From the NCBI RefSeq assembly GCF_002257645.1, contig NZ_NQMO01000002.1:124001-188000 (forward strand): a stretch of 64,000 nucleotides of DNA, given 5' to 3'. Position 1 is the first letter of the stretch. Each line of letters begins with the position of its first letter. The DNA comes from Paenibacillus sp. XY044 (lineage in GTDB: Bacteria; Bacillota; Bacilli; Paenibacillales; Paenibacillaceae). Position numbers and translations under genes: made by a program. A model generated the notes under the pieces. It worked only from the letters and a program-made list of their open reading frames with translations. It ran no database searches and had not been told where the DNA came from. Positions 10,273 to 18,754 of the stretch are shown one piece after another.

Positions 10273-12437
10273 TGACGACCTCCACGCCACTGAGAACACA
10301 AACCCCTTATATGCAGAACCGGGAGCTATCCTGGCTAAGGTTTAATGAGCGCGTGCTTGAAGAAGCGATGGACGAGCGGGTTCCGCTGTTCGAGCGTCTG
10401 AAGTTTGTTTCCATCTTCACCAGCAATTTGGATGAGTTCTATATGATTCGGGTCGGCAGTTTAACCGATTTGGCCGGTATGAAGGAAGAGCATCGGGATA
10501 ACAAAACCGGATGGACGGCCCAGGAACAGCTGAATTGTATTTATGAGGCCACAGAGCCTTATTATGAGAAGCGAAACGCTATATTTGCCCAGATCGAACA
10601 AGCCTTGGAGAACTTTCAGATTTACCGCGTCGGCATGGATGACCTCAGCAAGCAGGAAAAAAAGTTCATTGAGGATTATTATGAAAAGCATATTTTCCCT
10701 GTCCTGTCGCCGATCGTGGTCGATTCGCATCATCCGTTTCCGCATCTGATGAACAAGCAGCAGTACGCGATGTGCAGTTTCGAGGACAAGAACCAAACGC
10801 TCGGCATTATACCGGTCTCCCCGTCTTTTCCGGACTTCATCCAATTGCCTGGAGATTCGTTCCGGTATATATTGACGAGCCATGTCATTCTTGGATATGC
10901 CAAGCAGCTGTTCAATATGTATAAAGTGAGCAGCGCCCAACTGGTATCCGTTACCCGGAACGCCGACATTGCGCTGGAAGACGAACACTTGGAATACGAC
11001 GATGATGAAGATATCCGGCAGCTGATGAAGAAGACGCTCAAGAAACGGGCGCGTCTGGCACCGGTCCGATTGGAGGTCGAAGGCCAGCTTCCCAAACGCG
11101 TCGGGCAATTGTTGTGCGACAAGCTGAATCTGAGCCGCAAACAAGTGTTCAACAGCGTGGCCCCGATCGTGCTGAATTATCCGTTCGAGCTGATCCAGCG
11201 CATGCCGGAGCATTTGGAAATGAAGTGCACGTATCCTCCTTTCAAGGCTAACAATCCTCTCGATACGCAGGCCTACCCTACGGTCACGGAATGGTGCCTG
11301 AAGGAAGATATGATGCTCTTTTACCCCTATGATTCGATGGAGCCTTTTCTGCAGCTGCTAAAGGAAAGCGCCGAGGATCCCCATGTCGTCTCGATCAAGA
11401 TTACGATTTACCGACTGGCTCAGCACTCGATCATTACGCAATATTTATGCCTTGCGGCCGAGAACCAGAAGGACGTCACCGTCTTGATTGAGCTGCAGGC
11501 GAGATTCGATGAACAAAATAACATTGAATGGGCCGAGCGCCTGGAAGAGGCTGGCTGCCAAGTCATCTATGGCGTCGAAGGCTATAAGGTACACAGCAAG
11601 ATATGCCTCATTACCCGCAAGGACAGGAATAAAATTCAATATATTACGCAGATCAGCACGGGCAATTACAACGAAAAGACCGCCAGACTGTATACGGATG
11701 TCTCGATGATGACTTCGCATGAAGAGATCGGACGCGATGCGGACGCATTTTTCAAAAATATGGCGATGTCGAATCTGGACGGGCAGTACCGGCATTTGCT
11801 CGTCGCGCCGAATCATTTTAAGCAGCCCCTGCTTGAATGCATGGACCGGGAGATTGAGAAAGCCGGGCGAGGCGAGCCTTCCCGGATTTTGATGAAATCC
11901 AATTCCTTGACGGACCGGGAAATTTTGCAGAAGCTGTTCGAGGCCTCGGAAGCCGGCGTTCCCGTACAGCTCATCATTCGCGGGATCTGCTGCCTGCTGC
12001 CGGGAGTCCCGGGAAAAACGGAGAATATCACGGTTCGCAGCATCGTTGGACGCTTTCTGGAGCATTCCCGGATCTTTTGCTTCGGTGCGGATGAGGACTG
12101 CTCCATCTACATTTCTTCAGGGGATTTAATGACGCGCAGCACGACCCGCCGCGTCGAGACGGCTTGCCCGGTTCTTGACCCGGGACTGAAGCAGCGCATC
12201 CTTCATCATCTGGATATCATGCTGCAGGACAATGATAAAGCAAGGCAGATGTCCAGCAATGGGCAGTACAAACGGCTGTCCTCGCCGTATGAGGCCAACC
12301 TGATTGACAGCCAGAAACAATTCATCCAAGAGGCGATGCAGGACATGGACAGGCAGCAGCCGAGCCATTTGCGCTTTTGGCGCAGGTGGGGCCGCTTGCT
12401 GCCACTGATTGGGCAAAAAGGGGACGCGAAAGATTAA
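10272..12437 (+). CDS. ppk: Polyphosphate kinase 1
   Basis: A full-length 721-residue PPK1 that polymerises the terminal phosphate of ATP into polyphosphate at the membrane face. The N-domain opens with YMQNRELSWLRFNERVLEEA. The catalytic part includes SIKITIYRLA near residue 375, the phosphorylated histidine in YKVHSKICLI near 439, STGNYNEKTARLYTD, and DLMTRSTTRRVE near 617. The ATG overlaps the stop of the upstream Ppx/GppA gene, so both are one operon. A long hairpin terminator follows. Confidence 0.97.
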   Translation: MTTSTPLRTQTPYMQNRELSWLRFNERVLEEAMDERVPLFERLKFVSIFTSNLDEFYMIRVGSLTDLAGMKEEHRDNKTGWTAQEQLNCIYEATEPYYEKRNAIFAQIEQALENFQIYRVGMDDLSKQEKKFIEDYYEKHIFPVLSPIVVDSHHPFPHLMNKQQYAMCSFEDKNQTLGIIPVSPSFPDFIQLPGDSFRYILTSHVILGYAKQLFNMYKVSSAQLVSVTRNADIALEDEHLEYDDDEDIRQLMKKTLKKRARLAPVRLEVEGQLPKRVGQLLCDKLNLSRKQVFNSVAPIVLNYPFELIQRMPEHLEMKCTYPPFKANNPLDTQAYPTVTEWCLKEDMMLFYPYDSMEPFLQLLKESAEDPHVVSIKITIYRLAQHSIITQYLCLAAENQKDVTVLIELQARFDEQNNIEWAERLEEAGCQVIYGVEGYKVHSKICLITRKDRNKIQYITQISTGNYNEKTARLYTDVSMMTSHEEIGRDADAFFKNMAMSNLDGQYRHLLVAPNHFKQPLLECMDREIEKAGRGEPSRILMKSNSLTDREILQKLFEASEAGVPVQLIIRGICCLLPGVPGKTENITVRSIVGRFLEHSRIFCFGADEDCSIYISSGDLMTRSTTRRVETACPVLDPGLKQRILHHLDIMLQDNDKARQMSSNGQYKRLSSPYEANLIDSQKQFIQEAMQDMDRQQPSHLRFWRRWGRLLPLIGQKGDAKD

Positions 12438-12438
12438 A

Positions 12439-12497
12439 CCGGTACCCATACACTGGACACTTCAAAAAAGTGATTAGGTGTATTGGTACCTTTTTTA
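12439..12497 (+). terminator. Multi-stem terminator after ppk
   Basis: GGTACC and GGTACC close the base; ATACAC/GGTGTAT and CACTT/AAGTG stack inside; a run of T follows at 12491. The 75-residue gene on the other strand ends just past it, so it may serve both. Confidence 0.75.
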
Positions 12498-12506
12498 TTT
12501 TAGCGA

Positions 12507-12734
12507 TTAACCTTCCCCTTTTTGAATCCACTCCCCGAACTGCTTCATGGCTTTCTCGCTGTGCACGTATTTGTATTTTTTGCCGTCGTCGTAATGGAAA
12601 ATCGCCGCGCTGTCCTCGTCGCCTTCGATTTCGGACGTGATCGAGAGGATGCGCTGGGTGTCGAGCAGCTTGAAATTACCTTGGTCGTCTTCGGCGGGAA
12701 TCGCCTGTTGCTTTGGTTCTTCTTCCATGTTCAT
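12507..12734 (-). CDS. Hypothetical 75-residue protein
   Basis: A small acidic protein beginning MNMEEEPKQQ and ending FGEWIQKGEG. No signal peptide, membrane segment or cysteine. The middle (FKLLDTQRILSITSEIEGDE, then IFHYDDGKKYKYVHSEKAMKQFGEW) reads like one compact alpha/beta domain. TATGGAGG lies before the ATG at 12734, which decides the start; the frame is open well upstream. Convergent with ppk and divergent from the collagen-like gene. Not recognised as a named family. Confidence 0.7.
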   Translation of the reverse strand: MNMEEEPKQQAIPAEDDQGNFKLLDTQRILSITSEIEGDEDSAAIFHYDDGKKYKYVHSEKAMKQFGEWIQKGEG

Positions 12735-12944
12735 GGGTGCAGCCTCCATAGGTCGTTTTGTCTTATTGTACCCGAATGGAAAACGATTTGCATGGATGCT
12801 GCGGTTTTTCTCATTACGCCTAATTCTCCAACCTTCATCAGGTAACACCGAAGAAGGCGAATAGTCCACTCCCATAATACGCATTGGACATATACATATG
12901 GCATATACACATACTCCTAATTTTTCAAGGGAAGGTGCCGAGGA

Positions 12945-13745
12945 ATGGAAAAGGGAGGAAAAATAAAGCGCAAATACGTAAAGCAAAAAATAAAATGCAT
13001 CGGCGCTAAAAGAATCAAAAAGACCATCGTTTGCAAAAAAACGAAGCATAGAAGAAAACGGAAGATCCATACTTTTATGGATCAGCATGCCTTACAAGCA
13101 GCAATTGAGGAAGCAAAAGCACAAATCAAAGCAGAGCTGGCCCTGTTGGTCGGGATGCACGGCCCTCAAGGCGGGCGAGGTACGGATGGAACGGCGGGAC
13201 TGCCCGGGGTTCAAGGCCCACAAGGCACGCCGGGGATGCAAGGCCCTTCCGGGACGGAAGGTCTTCGCGGGCCAAAGGGTCCGCAAGGTCTGCAGGGTCT
13301 TCCCGGACAACCGGGAGGCCCTGGCCCCCAAGGAGCAACAGGGATGCAAGGGGCGCCAGGCGCACCGGGCCTTCAAGGGCCTGCAGGACCAGAAGGTCCA
13401 GAGGGTCCGCAAGGCCCGCCTGGACCCGTAGTGATCCCAAAGATAACGGTGTTACCAACGGCCGCTCGTTATTTTTATGAGCCGGAGACCGATCTGGATT
13501 TAACGGAGTCGGCTGAGATCGCAGCGAACCAATTTACGAATGATGAGGGAGAAGCGGTTGCCGATTTTACGACGCTTGGCCCCAATAGTTTCAGCAACCT
13601 CTATATCAACGGGATTCTCCAGCCGGGTAATTCGTACAGCGTCAATCCGTCGAGACTATATTTTCCGTCGCAAAGCACGACCCTTTATGCGGGGACCCCC
13701 ATTATATTGGAAACGGTGCAGTTAACCGCGAATGTTACAGTCTAG
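12945..13745 (+). CDS. Collagen-like repeat protein with C-terminal DUF4183-type domain
   Basis: A 266-residue protein in three parts. Residues 1-45 are extremely basic (Lys/Arg runs with a few Cys). Residues 46-65 look helical. Residues 70-164 are an unbroken Gly-X-Y tract of about 30 triplets rich in GPQ, GPE, GPP and GLQ. The C-terminal 95 residues ([28 protein letters not shown]) match the DUF4183 type found in Bacillus/Paenibacillus spore-surface proteins, also present alone in the next gene. A likely exosporium filament or spore-surface protein; there is no secretion signal, as usual for proteins assembled in the mother cell. Confidence 0.85.
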   Translation: MEKGGKIKRKYVKQKIKCIGAKRIKKTIVCKKTKHRRKRKIHTFMDQHALQAAIEEAKAQIKAELALLVGMHGPQGGRGTDGTAGLPGVQGPQGTPGMQGPSGTEGLRGPKGPQGLQGLPGQPGGPGPQGATGMQGAPGAPGLQGPAGPEGPEGPQGPPGPVVIPKITVLPTAARYFYEPETDLDLTESAEIAANQFTNDEGEAVADFTTLGPNSFSNLYINGILQPGNSYSVNPSRLYFPSQSTTLYAGTPIILETVQLTANVTV

Positions 13746-13874
13746 CAATTTTTAGTATGTTCCCCCCAAGCCAATCCTATCCTTCTTGCATTTAATATTG
13801 TAGAGGACAGGTAGATTTCTAAGGTGTTTCCTTGGAAACCTATACCTTCCTCAACAAAGAAGGGAGGGGAGAAA

Positions 13875-14159
13875 ATGCCAATCGTAACCCCATATCAAAA
13901 CAGCGTAAGATTCACTTCGACCATTGGTGCAGGTACCGGAACAGGAGCGACCTTTGCCATTGCGGCAACGGCCTTCACCAATGACGCCGGAGTGGCGGCT
14001 ACGGCATTTCCGGGTACGTTTAACTACTACAACCTTTATTTGAACGGTTTGATGCAAACGGCTGACGTTTCTTCGACTACAACAACCACCCTGACCATTC
14101 CCGGAGGTAATGTGTTGGACCCAGGCACTCCAGTTGTCGTTCAGTTTGTTGTTTCTTAA
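13875..14159 (+). CDS. DUF4183-type protein
   Basis: A 94-residue protein made only of the domain that ends the upstream collagen-like protein: compare AFTNDAGVAATAFP, YYNLYLNGLMQTADV and DPGTPVVVQFVVS here with [26 protein letters not shown] and [13 protein letters not shown] there. Rich in Thr, Ala and Gly, as in beta-structured surface proteins. GGGAGGGGAG lies before the ATG at 13875. It is 129 bases after the collagen-like gene and in the same direction; the two probably act together on the spore surface. Confidence 0.8.
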   Translation: MPIVTPYQNSVRFTSTIGAGTGTGATFAIAATAFTNDAGVAATAFPGTFNYYNLYLNGLMQTADVSSTTTTTLTIPGGNVLDPGTPVVVQFVVS

Positions 14160-14205
14160 GAAGGACGAGGACTAACGGATGAACCGGAGGTCCTCCTTTT
14201 GCATC

Positions 14206-14421
14206 TTATTTTGAATTCAGGGCAATTTCCTCGATCAATTTTTCCCCTTCGTTCCGTACGTTTCCTACCGATCTCGACACGGGGTAGGAGTACATGTCCT
14301 CTGCATCGTAAGGCTGCAGCAGTCCCTGCAGTAAATCTTTATCGGTTACTCCGGGATCCAGCCATATCTTCAGCTCCTCCTAGCCAAGAATGACGGGCAT
14401 ACGGTTATGGACTTTCTCCAT
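14206..14421 (-). pseudogene. Remnant of an SRAP (YedK/HMCES-like) gene
   Basis: On the minus strand a 72-codon frame reads MEKVHNRMPVILG, then an in-frame TAG at 14380-14382, then EELKIWLDPGVTDKD and on to GNVRNEGEKLIEEIALNSK. HNRMPVIL followed by W-L-D-P is the hallmark of the C-terminal third of SRAP proteins, which crosslink abasic sites in single-stranded DNA. The N-terminal two thirds, including the catalytic cysteine, are absent, so this is a decayed 3-prime fragment. It lies between the DUF4183 gene and a Pmp3-like gene. Confidence 0.75.
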
Positions 14422-14514
14422 TTATTACCCAAGAATGAGTGTCGCGCAAATTGAAACGAAGATGCAGCAGCGGCGTATTATAAATCATTCAAATGGAAAT
14501 GAGGTTAATCGCCA

Positions 14515-14712
14515 ATGCGTTATTTATTATGTTTTCTTCCGCCGCTTGCCGTTCTTAGCTGCGGTAAATTGGGACAATTCATCTTAAGCATCATTCTCAC
14601 ATGTATCGGTTATATTCCTGGTGTCATTCATGCGATGCTTGTGGTTCATTCATATAAAGAAGATCAACGGGCGGATCGGATTGTCCGGGCGATTCGGGAA
14701 CAGCATCGATAA
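14515..14712 (+). CDS. YqaE/Pmp3-family small membrane protein
   Basis: A 65-residue protein with the two hydrophobic helices of the YqaE/Pmp3 (UPF0057) family: RYLLCFLPPLAVLSCGK, then GQFILSIILTCIGYIPGVIHAMLVV, and a short charged tail. Family members sit in the cytoplasmic membrane and are linked to salt and membrane-potential stress. The length and the FLPPLAVL and GYIPGVIHA motifs are typical. GAGG lies upstream of the ATG. A strong terminator follows, so it is probably monocistronic. Confidence 0.9.
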   Translation: MRYLLCFLPPLAVLSCGKLGQFILSIILTCIGYIPGVIHAMLVVHSYKEDQRADRIVRAIREQHR

Positions 14713-14766
14713 AAAATGTACATTCCCGGGAAATCCGGCGATTCGTGATGTAGGTCAGAAGATAAC

Positions 14767-14790
14767 GGCTCCCAGAGGGGAGCCATTTTT
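14767..14790 (+). terminator. Terminator after the Pmp3-like gene
   Basis: GGCTCCC and GGGAGCC around AGAG, followed by ATTTTT. Confidence 0.88.
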
Positions 14791-14850
14791 CATGTTATAG
14801 GTTCATTTCATGTTGTTCTTCTCAGTCCGTTCGTTAACTAATCAAGGATA

Positions 14851-14879
14851 TTAACATAGGATTCACTTTCTTGTATAAT
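14851..14879 (+). promoter_or_regulatory. Sigma-A promoter
   Basis: TTAACA at 14851-14856 and a consensus TATAAT at 14874-14879 with a 17-bp spacer, 30 bases before the small ORF at 14909. Confidence 0.7.
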
Positions 14880-14908
14880 TAAGGAAATTTTTATGCGAGG
14901 TGGATGCG

Positions 14909-15031
14909 TTGAAGCGTTTTTCCTTAGGGGATAAAATTCTGATCTTTTTCCTGCTCGGGTTGGCGGCGCTGTTCATTATCAGTTTCTTTGTAGTGCGTTA
15001 CATCATTCAGCATGTGTCATTTGCTCCGTAA
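14909..15031 (+). CDS. Small single-span membrane protein, 40 residues
   Basis: Starts at a TTG with GAGGTGG six bases before it. The sequence MKRFSLGDKILIFFLLGLAALF and on to VRYIIQHVSFAP is a positively charged start, one long hydrophobic helix (residues 10-33) and a short tail. A consensus sigma-A promoter lies just upstream, which supports expression. No family recognised. Confidence 0.5.
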   Translation: MKRFSLGDKILIFFLLGLAALFIISFFVVRYIIQHVSFAP

Positions 15032-15102
15032 GTCTGCTGACCCGCTTCGCGCGGAATGGTCCTGTGCCCGATCCCGTTCTATCTATAAAGGAGTCGATAC
15101 AT

Positions 15103-15304
15103 ATGCCAACGCTGCTAATGGAATCGTGTTTGTTGCAATTGGATGGTTTGCTAGAAAAAGGCCGGAATCGGGTGGTTCCGAAGATTCGGTAAGGATTGGG
15201 CTACGGAGATTAGCGAGGATCGGCGATGGTACCTTCGCTTTGTCGGCATGATCCTTATGATCTTCGGTGGGCTGCTGTGTTTGGCAGGTGTGTTCAGTAT
15301 TTGA
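15103..15304 (+). pseudogene. Frameshifted small membrane protein gene
   Basis: AAAGGAG precedes the ATG at 15103, but that frame soon ends. Protein-like sequence moves between frames: NGIVFVAIGWFARKRPES in one, then WFRRFGKDWATEISEDRRWYLRFVGMILMIFGGLLCLAGVFSI up to a TGA in another. Joined, this gives a two-helix membrane protein with a charged linker, reminiscent of small DUF6199-like proteins. Either two indels have broken the gene, or there are sequencing errors. A terminator follows directly, as expected for a former gene end. Confidence 0.4.
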
Positions 15305-15308
15305 ATAC

Positions 15309-15339
15309 AAAAAACCTCTCTGATCCCAGAGAGGTTTTT
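15309..15339. terminator. Bidirectional terminator
   Basis: AAAACCTCTCTG and CAGAGAGGTTTTT around ATCC. A on the left and T on the right let it serve both converging transcripts. Confidence 0.9.
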
Positions 15340-15357
15340 CTCGTAAGTCTGTGCTGC

Positions 15358-16116
15358 TTACAGCGTCAGGCCGCCGTCCACGAGGACCACGGAGCCGACC
15401 ATGTAGCTCGAGCGGTCGGAGGCCAGGAAGGAGACCATTTCGGCCAATTCTTCCGGCTGCGCGTAGCGGCCGATCCGCATGTTGCTGACTTCTTCAGGCA
15501 TATAGGCGCCCGATTTGAACTGCTCCTCCACGCTTTGGGTCAGCGAGGTTTGCACGCCGCCAGGGCAGATGGCGTTGACCCGGATGCCCTTTTTCACGTA
15601 CTCCATGGCTGCCGACTTCGTCAATCCGATCACCGCATGCTTGGTTGCGGAGTACACGGATACGCTGTGCTCACTGCGGATGCCGGCGGTCGACGCCGTA
15701 TTGATGATCGAGCCGCTGCCCTGCTTCTCCATCACTTTGAGTACATATTTCAGCCCCAGGAAGGCACCCTTCATGTTAACGGCAACGAGGCGGTCGAATT
15801 CTGCCTCTTCCACGTCGGCCAGCAGCGAAAATTTCTGGATGATGCCGGCATTGTTGAAAAAGGCATCGATCCGGCCGTAGGTGTCCACAGCGGCATTGAC
15901 GTAACGCTGCACGTCTTCGCTTTTGGATACGTCCGCCTGAACGAAAATGCCTTCGCCGCCCTGCTCATGGACCATCCGCAGCGTTTCTTCGCCGGTTTCG
16001 CGGTTAAAGTCGACCAGCACGACTTTGGCCCCATTGGCGGCCATCTTTAAACTGCTGGCTCTGCCGATTCCGCTTCCGGCGCCGGTGACCAGCACGATTT
16101 TATTTTCCAATTCCAT
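15358..16116 (-). CDS. Short-chain dehydrogenase/reductase
   Basis: A 252-residue classical SDR. The cofactor motif TGAGSGIGRA is at residue 12; the acidic residue in VVLVDFNRE suggests NAD(H). NNAGI is near 88. The catalytic residues are Ser in NTASTAG near 142 and Tyr/Lys in YSATK near 155, followed by INPGG-like NAICPGGV. The substrate is unknown. GGGGGAAT before the ATG sets the start. Divergent from an AraC regulator, which probably controls it. Confidence 0.92.
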   Translation of the reverse strand: MELENKIVLVTGAGSGIGRASSLKMAANGAKVVLVDFNRETGEETLRMVHEQGGEGIFVQADVSKSEDVQRYVNAAVDTYGRIDAFFNNAGIIQKFSLLADVEEAEFDRLVAVNMKGAFLGLKYVLKVMEKQGSGSIINTASTAGIRSEHSVSVYSATKHAVIGLTKSAAMEYVKKGIRVNAICPGGVQTSLTQSVEEQFKSGAYMPEEVSNMRIGRYAQPEELAEMVSFLASDRSSYMVGSVVLVDGGLTL

Positions 16117-16265
16117 CGTAAATTCCCCCTAATCGTTGATCATGATCTGTTCATTGACCATTGTACGAGGGTTTGATCGACAATAATTGTACTTTTCTAC
16201 GCTTAATTGTATTATTTTAATGCAAAGAAACCGTTGTCAATTTGCCGACACAAGGGGGGAACGTC

Positions 16266-17534
16266 ATGCGGTTCGCGCTGGAAGAAATGAAATACTTATG
16301 CCACCATCTTCATGAGGCTCATGGCGTGTCTGTATTTTACGTCAACGCCCGCGGGCAATTTGAATATGAAAGTCCGGCTGCGAGTATCCGTCAGAGCCCA
16401 TATTATGTGCCGCTTCAGGAGCAGATCAGGGAATATGCGGCAAACGGCGAGCTGGGGAACATGCCGGCCTTTTTTTCGATCGCCAGGCTGAATTTTTTTC
16501 GAATCGGCCTGCAGGATGATGAAGCAGCTCTGGGGCAAATCGTGGTCGGGCCCTGTCTCGATGCCGGGCTGGACGAAACGCAAATCGATTACATCACGGA
16601 GCTGATGCACGAGTTTTCCAATGTCCGGGTGCTGATCGAGTTTTATCAATCCCTGCCCGTCATTGGCCCGGAGCGGCTTCGCTCCATGAGCCTGTTGGTT
16701 TACAGCCTGCTTTACCAGGAGCTGTTGGACCCGGCCCTCATCGTGGAAACCGGCGGTGAGCATCCACCAGGGAAACAGCCATCTCATGAGACCGATCTGG
16801 AGATTTCACGGGAACGGATGAACCTGATCTCCCATACCAACCTTTCACACGAGCGGGTGCTGCTGGACTATGTCCGCAAGGGGCGCACCGATAAAGTCCA
16901 GGACGTCGTCCGTTATTCCATGATCGGAGAAGACGAGCTGGGCAAGCTGTCCCGGCGCAGCCGGATCCGCAGCGAGAAAAACCTGATGATTACGGGCGTG
17001 GCTTTAATCTGCCGGGCGGCGATCGAAGGCGGGCTGAACGAGGAGACGGCCTTTACGCTGAGCGATTACTATATACAGCAATTGGAGGAGCAGGAAAGCC
17101 TGCAGGCGATATCCAAAGTGATGACCGAGGCGGTCTTCGCGTTTACAGACAGGGTATCCAAGGTCAAGGAGCAGCAGTATTCGTCGACGATTACCGCCTG
17201 CCAGCACTATATTTCCGACCACCTTTACGACGATATCACACTTGAGCAGCTGGCGAAGCTGACCTATTTGAGTCCCAATTACTTATCCAGCCTGTTTAAG
17301 AAAGAGGTAGGCGTCTCCATCAGCGAATATATCCAGCGCGAAAAAATTGACGAGGCGAAAAAGCTGCTGTCGCTAACGAAATACAAAGTTTCGGACATCT
17401 GCTCATGGCTGAACTTTAACGATCAGAGCTACTTTAACAGGGTGTTTAAAAAAGTTACCGGCGTGACGCCAAAGCGGTACAGGGAGGAAGGTGCAGCAGG
17501 ACGAGCGGCGGAAAAACCGAAGCCTCCGGGATGA
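16266..17534 (+). CDS. AraC-family transcriptional regulator
   Basis: A 422-residue regulator. The last 105 residues hold two helix-turn-helix motifs: ITLEQLAKLTYLSPNYLSSLFKKEVGVS and KVSDICSWLNFNDQSYFNRVFKKVTGVTPKRYR. The first 300 residues are a sensory region (YVNARGQFEYES, LGQIVVGPCLD) of a type seen in Paenibacillus regulators that sense sugars or peptides; no membrane helix was seen. AAGGGGGGAACGTC before the ATG at 16266 decides the start. It is divergent from the SDR gene and is its likely regulator. Confidence 0.9.
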   Translation: MRFALEEMKYLCHHLHEAHGVSVFYVNARGQFEYESPAASIRQSPYYVPLQEQIREYAANGELGNMPAFFSIARLNFFRIGLQDDEAALGQIVVGPCLDAGLDETQIDYITELMHEFSNVRVLIEFYQSLPVIGPERLRSMSLLVYSLLYQELLDPALIVETGGEHPPGKQPSHETDLEISRERMNLISHTNLSHERVLLDYVRKGRTDKVQDVVRYSMIGEDELGKLSRRSRIRSEKNLMITGVALICRAAIEGGLNEETAFTLSDYYIQQLEEQESLQAISKVMTEAVFAFTDRVSKVKEQQYSSTITACQHYISDHLYDDITLEQLAKLTYLSPNYLSSLFKKEVGVSISEYIQREKIDEAKKLLSLTKYKVSDICSWLNFNDQSYFNRVFKKVTGVTPKRYREEGAAGRAAEKPKPPG

Positions 17535-17554
17535 GCCGGATTACAAAATGAACA

Positions 17555-17590
17555 AGCTTCCAGCAGGCGTGACTTGCAGGGGGCTTTTTT
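17555..17590 (+). terminator. Terminator after the AraC gene
   Basis: AGCTTCCAGCA pairs with TGCAGGGGGCT, then TTTTTT. Confidence 0.7.
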
Positions 17591-17610
17591 GCATTCCATG
17601 AATTGGCGGT

Positions 17611-17656
17611 TTGACAATCCGCTATTTCCGTCCTAATATTATACCCATAGGGGTAT
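17611..17656 (+). promoter_or_regulatory. Promoter and CstR-type operator of the persulfide operon
   Basis: TTGACA at 17611-17616 and TAATAT at 17634-17639 with a 17-bp spacer. Directly after lies ATACCCATAGGGGTAT (17641-17656), a pseudo-palindrome with the ATACC/GGTAT half-sites expected for CsoR/CstR repressors. A near-identical element precedes cstR. Confidence 0.85.
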
Positions 17657-17720
17657 ACGTATAATGCCCCGAAGTAAAAGTAATTCATCCCGGTTTCATT
17701 TTAAAAGGAGGTTCACAAGC

Positions 17721-18299
17721 ATGGCGGAAATATCGGCAAATGTCACTTTGGATTGCAAAGGTTTGTCCTGCCCGATGCCTATCGTCCGTACGAAAAAAGC
17801 GATGGATCAGCTTGAAGCGGGGCAGGTCATCGAAGTACTGGCCACAGACCGGGGGTCTTTGGCGGATATGCAGGGTTGGGCCAAAAATACGGGCCACCAG
17901 TACCTGGGGACGCTCGAAGACGGAGAGGTGCTGAAGCATTACCTGCGCAAATCCCGGCCGGAAGAGATGAAGGAGACCAACGATTACCCGCTTACCGTCT
18001 CCAATGAAGAGCTTCAAGGCAAGCTCGCAGCAAGCGAGGACTGGGTTGTTCTGGACGTACGGGAGCCGGCTGAATACGCGTTCGGCCATATACCCGGGGC
18101 GGTATCCATTCCGCTGGGGGACCTGGAGGCGCGGCTCTCGGAGTTGAATCCGGAAGACAGCATTCATGTCGTATGCCGGACAGGAGCACGCAGCGATCTG
18201 GCTTGCCGGCTTCTTGCCGAGCATGGATTTAAGTATATAAGCAACGTCGTGCCCGGTATGTCCGCATGGACGGGACCGATTGAAAACCAAAACCAGTAA
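17721..18299 (+). CDS. TusA-rhodanese fusion sulfurtransferase
   Basis: A 192-residue two-domain protein. Residues 1-75 are a TusA/SirA domain with the active Cys in LDCKGLSCPMPIV. Residues 90-190 are a rhodanese with DVREPAEYAFGHIPGA and the catalytic Cys in VVCRTGARS. The layout is like B. subtilis YrkF. Such proteins relay persulfide sulfur between partners in sulfide detoxification. AAGGAGG before the ATG at 17721 sets the start. It is the first gene of a four-gene operon behind a CstR-type operator. Confidence 0.92.
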   Translation: MAEISANVTLDCKGLSCPMPIVRTKKAMDQLEAGQVIEVLATDRGSLADMQGWAKNTGHQYLGTLEDGEVLKHYLRKSRPEEMKETNDYPLTVSNEELQGKLAASEDWVVLDVREPAEYAFGHIPGAVSIPLGDLEARLSELNPEDSIHVVCRTGARSDLACRLLAEHGFKYISNVVPGMSAWTGPIENQNQ

Positions 18300-18340
18300 A
18301 GCAATAACCAAATTCAATCATCTATGGAGGTATAACACTC

Positions 18341-18736
18341 ATGAGTACAAAAGTAGCGATTATCGCCAGCAACGGCGGATTGTTCGATGCCTATAAAGTG
18401 TTTAATATTGCCACGGCGGCCGCAGCCACCGAGGCGGAGGTAGCCGTTTTCTTCACATTCGAAGGACTGAATCTGATTCATAAGCAGGCTCATCAACAGC
18501 TGCCGCTGCCGGCCGGACGCGAGCACTTCGCCGATGGCTTCCAAAAGGCTAACGTTCCGGGCATTCCGGAACTGGTCGCGATGGCGCAGGAGCTTGGCGT
18601 CCGGATGATCGGCTGCCAAATGACGATGGACGTCATGAATTTGACGAAGGACGATTTTATCGACGGCATTGAAGTCGGCGGAGCGGTAACCTTCCTCGAC
18701 TTTGCCAAGGATGCCAACGTCACCTTATCGTTCTGA
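18341..18736 (+). CDS. DsrE-family sulfur carrier protein
   Basis: A 131-residue DsrE/DsrF-like protein: KVAIIASNGGLFDAYKVFNIA at the start, EVAVFFTFEGL near residue 35, and a conserved cysteine in IGCQMTMDVMNL near 91 that would carry persulfide sulfur. Homologues (YrkE-like) pass sulfur to TusA/rhodanese proteins. GGAGG lies 11 bases before the ATG. It sits between the TusA-rhodanese and rhodanese-MBL genes, so the operon order matches the B. subtilis yrk sulfur cluster. Confidence 0.9.
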   Translation: MSTKVAIIASNGGLFDAYKVFNIATAAAATEAEVAVFFTFEGLNLIHKQAHQQLPLPAGREHFADGFQKANVPGIPELVAMAQELGVRMIGCQMTMDVMNLTKDDFIDGIEVGGAVTFLDFAKDANVTLSF

Positions 18737-18754
18737 CAAGGAGGAATCTTTGAA

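Noticed and set aside
13087..13458. Arg/Ala- and Leu-rich ORFs on both strands over the collagen tract.
   Set aside because: By-products of the repetitive Gly-X-Y coding sequence.
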